Shown here piece by piece: positions 62,247 to 64,000 of a DNA stretch of 64,000 nt; the first letter of the stretch is position 1; each line of letters starts with the position of its first letter. The translations under genes were made by a program, and so were the position numbers. The notes beneath the pieces are model-generated. The model made no database searches. It saw only the letters and a program-made list of their open reading frames with translations, and had not been told where the DNA came from. Source of the stretch: Stutzerimonas stutzeri (lineage in GTDB: Bacteria > Pseudomonadota > Gammaproteobacteria > Pseudomonadales > Pseudomonadaceae). The DNA lies in contig NZ_JANGEY010000002.1 in NCBI RefSeq assembly GCF_024451105.1, forward strand, positions 124,001-188,000. Reading direction: 5' to 3'.

Positions 62247-62957
62247 ATGAGCGAACCCGTCCGCCTGTCCAAGCGTCTCGCCGAACTGCTGCCCTGCTCG
62301 CGCCGCGAGGCCGAACTGTACATCGAGGGCGGCTGGGTGACGGTCGCCGGCCAGGTGGTCGAGGAGCCGCAGTTCAAGGTGCTGGATCAGTCCATTGCCC
62401 TGCTCGAGGGCGCCCGCGCCGAATCCCAGCCGCCGGCCACCCTGCTGCTGCACAAACCCGCCGGAGTGGACGCCGACCAGGCCTTCGAGCTGCTCGGCGC
62501 CGCCAGCCGCGCGGCGGACGACGCCTCCGGCGTGCGCCTGCTGCGCCGCCACCTGCAGCGCCTCAGTGTGCCGCTGGGGCTGGAGAGCGAGGCCTCCGGC
62601 CTGCTGGTGCTGACCCAGAACTGGGGTGTGATCCGCAAGCTGACCGACGACTTCGCCAAGATCGAGCAGGAATACATCGTCGAGGTTGCCGGCAGCCTCG
62701 AGCCCGCGCAGCTCAAGCAGCTGCAGTTCGGCCTGAGCTACCGCGGCCGTCCGCTGGCCCCCTGCAAGGTCAGCTGGCAGAGCGAGACCCGCCTGCGCTT
62801 CGCCCTCAAGGCGCCGCAAGCGGGGCAGATCGCCCACGTCTGCCGCGCCGTCGGCCTGCAGGTACTCGGTATCCGCCGCATCCGCATCGGCCGCCTGGCC
62901 ATGGCCAGGCTGCAGGCAGGCCAGTGGCGCTACCTGGGCGCCAGCGAGCGCTTCTGA
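62247..62957 (+). CDS. RluF/RsuA-like RNA pseudouridine synthase
   Basis: 236 residues from the ATG at 62247. The S4 RNA-binding domain (about 6-50) includes LSKRLAELLPCSRREAELYI. The catalytic domain follows, with LLLHKPAGVD and SGLLVLTQNW. The usual catalytic block RLDxxTxGLLLLT reads GLESEASGLLVLT, so Glu stands where the essential Asp is expected. It may be inactive, or Glu may replace Asp functionally. It follows the small protein by four bases. Confidence 0.8.
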   Translation: MSEPVRLSKRLAELLPCSRREAELYIEGGWVTVAGQVVEEPQFKVLDQSIALLEGARAESQPPATLLLHKPAGVDADQAFELLGAASRAADDASGVRLLRRHLQRLSVPLGLESEASGLLVLTQNWGVIRKLTDDFAKIEQEYIVEVAGSLEPAQLKQLQFGLSYRGRPLAPCKVSWQSETRLRFALKAPQAGQIAHVCRAVGLQVLGIRRIRIGRLAMARLQAGQWRYLGASERF

Positions 62958-62968
62958 CAGTACGCCGA

Positions 62969-62994
62969 GCAGGGTGCCGCCGTGCGCACCCTGC
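62969..62994. terminator. Hairpin between convergent genes
   Basis: GCAGGGTGC (62969-62977) pairs with GCACCCTGC (62986-62994) around an 8-base loop, between the convergent pseudouridine synthase and sugar dehydrogenase genes. There is no T-run. Confidence 0.45.
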
Positions 62995-63020
62995 GCATCG
63001 CATCCGCCCCTCCGCCAGCC

Positions 63021-64000
63021 CTACGGCTGCGCCAGCCCCAGCCGTAGCAGCTTGCCGTCGCGCTCGTCGGTGAGCACGTACACCCAGCCGTCCGGCCCCA
63101 CCCGTACGTCGCGGATGCGCGCGTCCAGCGACTCCAGCAGGCGTTCCTCGCCCACCACCCGGTCGCCCTCCAGACTCAGGCGCAGCAACGCCCGGTGGGC
63201 CAGCGCACCGATGAACAGGCTGTGGCGCCAGGCCGGGAAGCGCTCGGCGTCGTAGAAGGCCATCCCGCTGATCGCCGGCGACTTCGCCCACACGTGGTGC
63301 GGCGGTTCGGTGCCCGGCACCCGTTCGCCCTTGGCCTCGGGGATCGGCAGCAGACTGTAGTTGATGCCGTGGGTAGCCAGCGGCCAGCCGTAGTTGCGGC
63401 CCGGCTGCGGGATGTTGATCTCGTCGCCGCCGCGCGGGCCGTGCTCGTGAATCCACAGCTGCCCGGTCCACGGATTGAGCGCCGCGCCCTGCGGGTTGCG
63501 GTGGCCGTAGGACCAGATCTCCGCGCGCGCATCGCGTCGGCCGACGAAGGGGTTGTCCTCGGGGATCCGCCCGTCCGGATACAGGCGCACCACCTTGCCC
63601 TGCAGTTTTTCGAGGTCCTGGGCGGTGGGGCGCTGGTTGTTCTCGCCGAGAGCGACGAACAGGTAGCCGGCGCGATCGAACACCAGCCGCGACCCGAAGT
63701 GGATGCCGCTGGACAGCTTGGGCTGCTGGCGGAAGATCACTTCGAAGTCCTCCAGCGCGGCGAGCTCCGCGGACAGCCGGCCGCGACCGACCGCGGTGCC
63801 GGCGCGGCCGTCGACGCCGCGCTCGGCGTAGCTCAGGTAGACCAGGCGATCCTCGGCGAAGCGCGGCGACAGGGCGACGTCGAGCAGGCCGCCCTGGCCC
63901 TGGGCGAACACCGCCGGCACGCCGGCCAGCGGCGCCGACAGCTCGCCCGCGGCGTTCACCCGGCGCAGCCGCCCGGGACGCTCGCTGACCAGCATGCCCT
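63021..64000 (-). CDS. PQQ-dependent (soluble aldose) sugar dehydrogenase-like protein, partial
   Basis: The gene runs off the right end of the window; about 326 C-terminal residues are visible. The beta-propeller pattern of the Asd/YliI family is clear: GGLLDVALSPRFAEDRLVYL, HFGSRLVFDRAGYLFVALGE, YGHRNPQGAALNPWTGQLW, EHGPRGGDEINIPQPGRNYG and SGMAFYDAERFPAW. Relatives oxidise aldose sugars with PQQ in the periplasm. The signal peptide region lies outside the window. Confidence 0.88.
   Translation of the reverse strand, partial: GMLVSERPGRLRRVNAAGELSAPLAGVPAVFAQGQGGLLDVALSPRFAEDRLVYLSYAERGVDGRAGTAVGRGRLSAELAALEDFEVIFRQQPKLSSGIHFGSRLVFDRAGYLFVALGENNQRPTAQDLEKLQGKVVRLYPDGRIPEDNPFVGRRDARAEIWSYGHRNPQGAALNPWTGQLWIHEHGPRGGDEINIPQPGRNYGWPLATHGINYSLLPIPEAKGERVPGTEPPHHVWAKSPAISGMAFYDAERFPAWRHSLFIGALAHRALLRLSLEGDRVVGEERLLESLDARIRDVRVGPDGWVYVLTDERDGKLLRLGLAQP

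Overview
The window is a high-GC gammaproteobacterial chromosome segment, most likely from the Pseudomonadaceae (Pseudomonas or Azotobacter type). The clues are a P. aeruginosa-type wbp O-antigen gene set ending in wbpM, a Pseudomonas-style REP element, and a conserved housekeeping flank. No tRNA, rRNA or CRISPR array was seen. Almost all of the window is devoted to making, decorating and exporting surface polysaccharide.

Positions 1-22154 form an O-antigen type cluster. It holds three visible enzymes of the UDP-2,3-diacetamido-2,3-dideoxyglucuronate pathway (WbpB partial, WbpD, WbpE), a second sugar aminotransferase, two family-4 glycosyltransferases, a flippase, a polymerase-like protein and a small phosphoglycosyltransferase. 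It also holds WbpM on the opposite strand and an unusually rich decoration set: five GNAT/FemAB-like transferases, two NodB-type deacetylases, a PIG-L deacetylase and an acyltransferase-SGNH protein.

Positions 22574-33239 begin an exopolysaccharide locus: a NusG/RfaH-type antiterminator, an EpsL-like outer-membrane barrel, a VpsP-like protein, an opposite-strand polymerase/ligase, a VanZ-like protein, a Wzb phosphatase and a Wzc tyrosine kinase. After these comes a perfect 12-base ops element (30207-30218), 65 bases ahead of a beta-CASP metallo-beta-lactamase nuclease gene and a WcaJ-type glucose-1-phosphate transferase gene. The wcaJ gene carries a one-base frameshift.

Positions 33317-45367 carry ugd, then an AT-rich transferred block of about 6.8 kb (flippase, polymerase, acyltransferase, PssD/PssE pair, glycosyltransferase), then rmlBACD and galU. 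The AT-rich composition starts inside the 3' end of ugd and stops at the first codons of rmlB, which suggests that recombination between conserved flanks swapped the serotype-specific core. A decayed IS30-family element lies at the left junction.

Positions 45414-53471 hold a REP-like inverted repeat, a HepT/MntA (HEPN/MNT) toxin-antitoxin pair, a phosphomannomutase, and a gfc/yjb-type export group (GfcA-like protein, Wza, GfcB, GfcC, GfcD/YjbH, VanZ-like). The only Wza in the window lies here, far from Wzc.

Positions 53571-64000 are mostly ordinary flank: truncated haemoglobin, a stand-alone GHKL ATPase of unknown role, a small exported protein, an acyl-CoA-dehydrogenase-fold flavoprotein, exported MsrB and MsrA, a CvfB-like S1 protein, a cold-shock protein, a luciferase-like oxidoreductase, a small acidic/basic protein with a clear -10 box, an RluF-like protein with an altered catalytic motif, and a partial PQQ-type sugar dehydrogenase. 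All family assignments come from reading the translated sequence; no database search was run.
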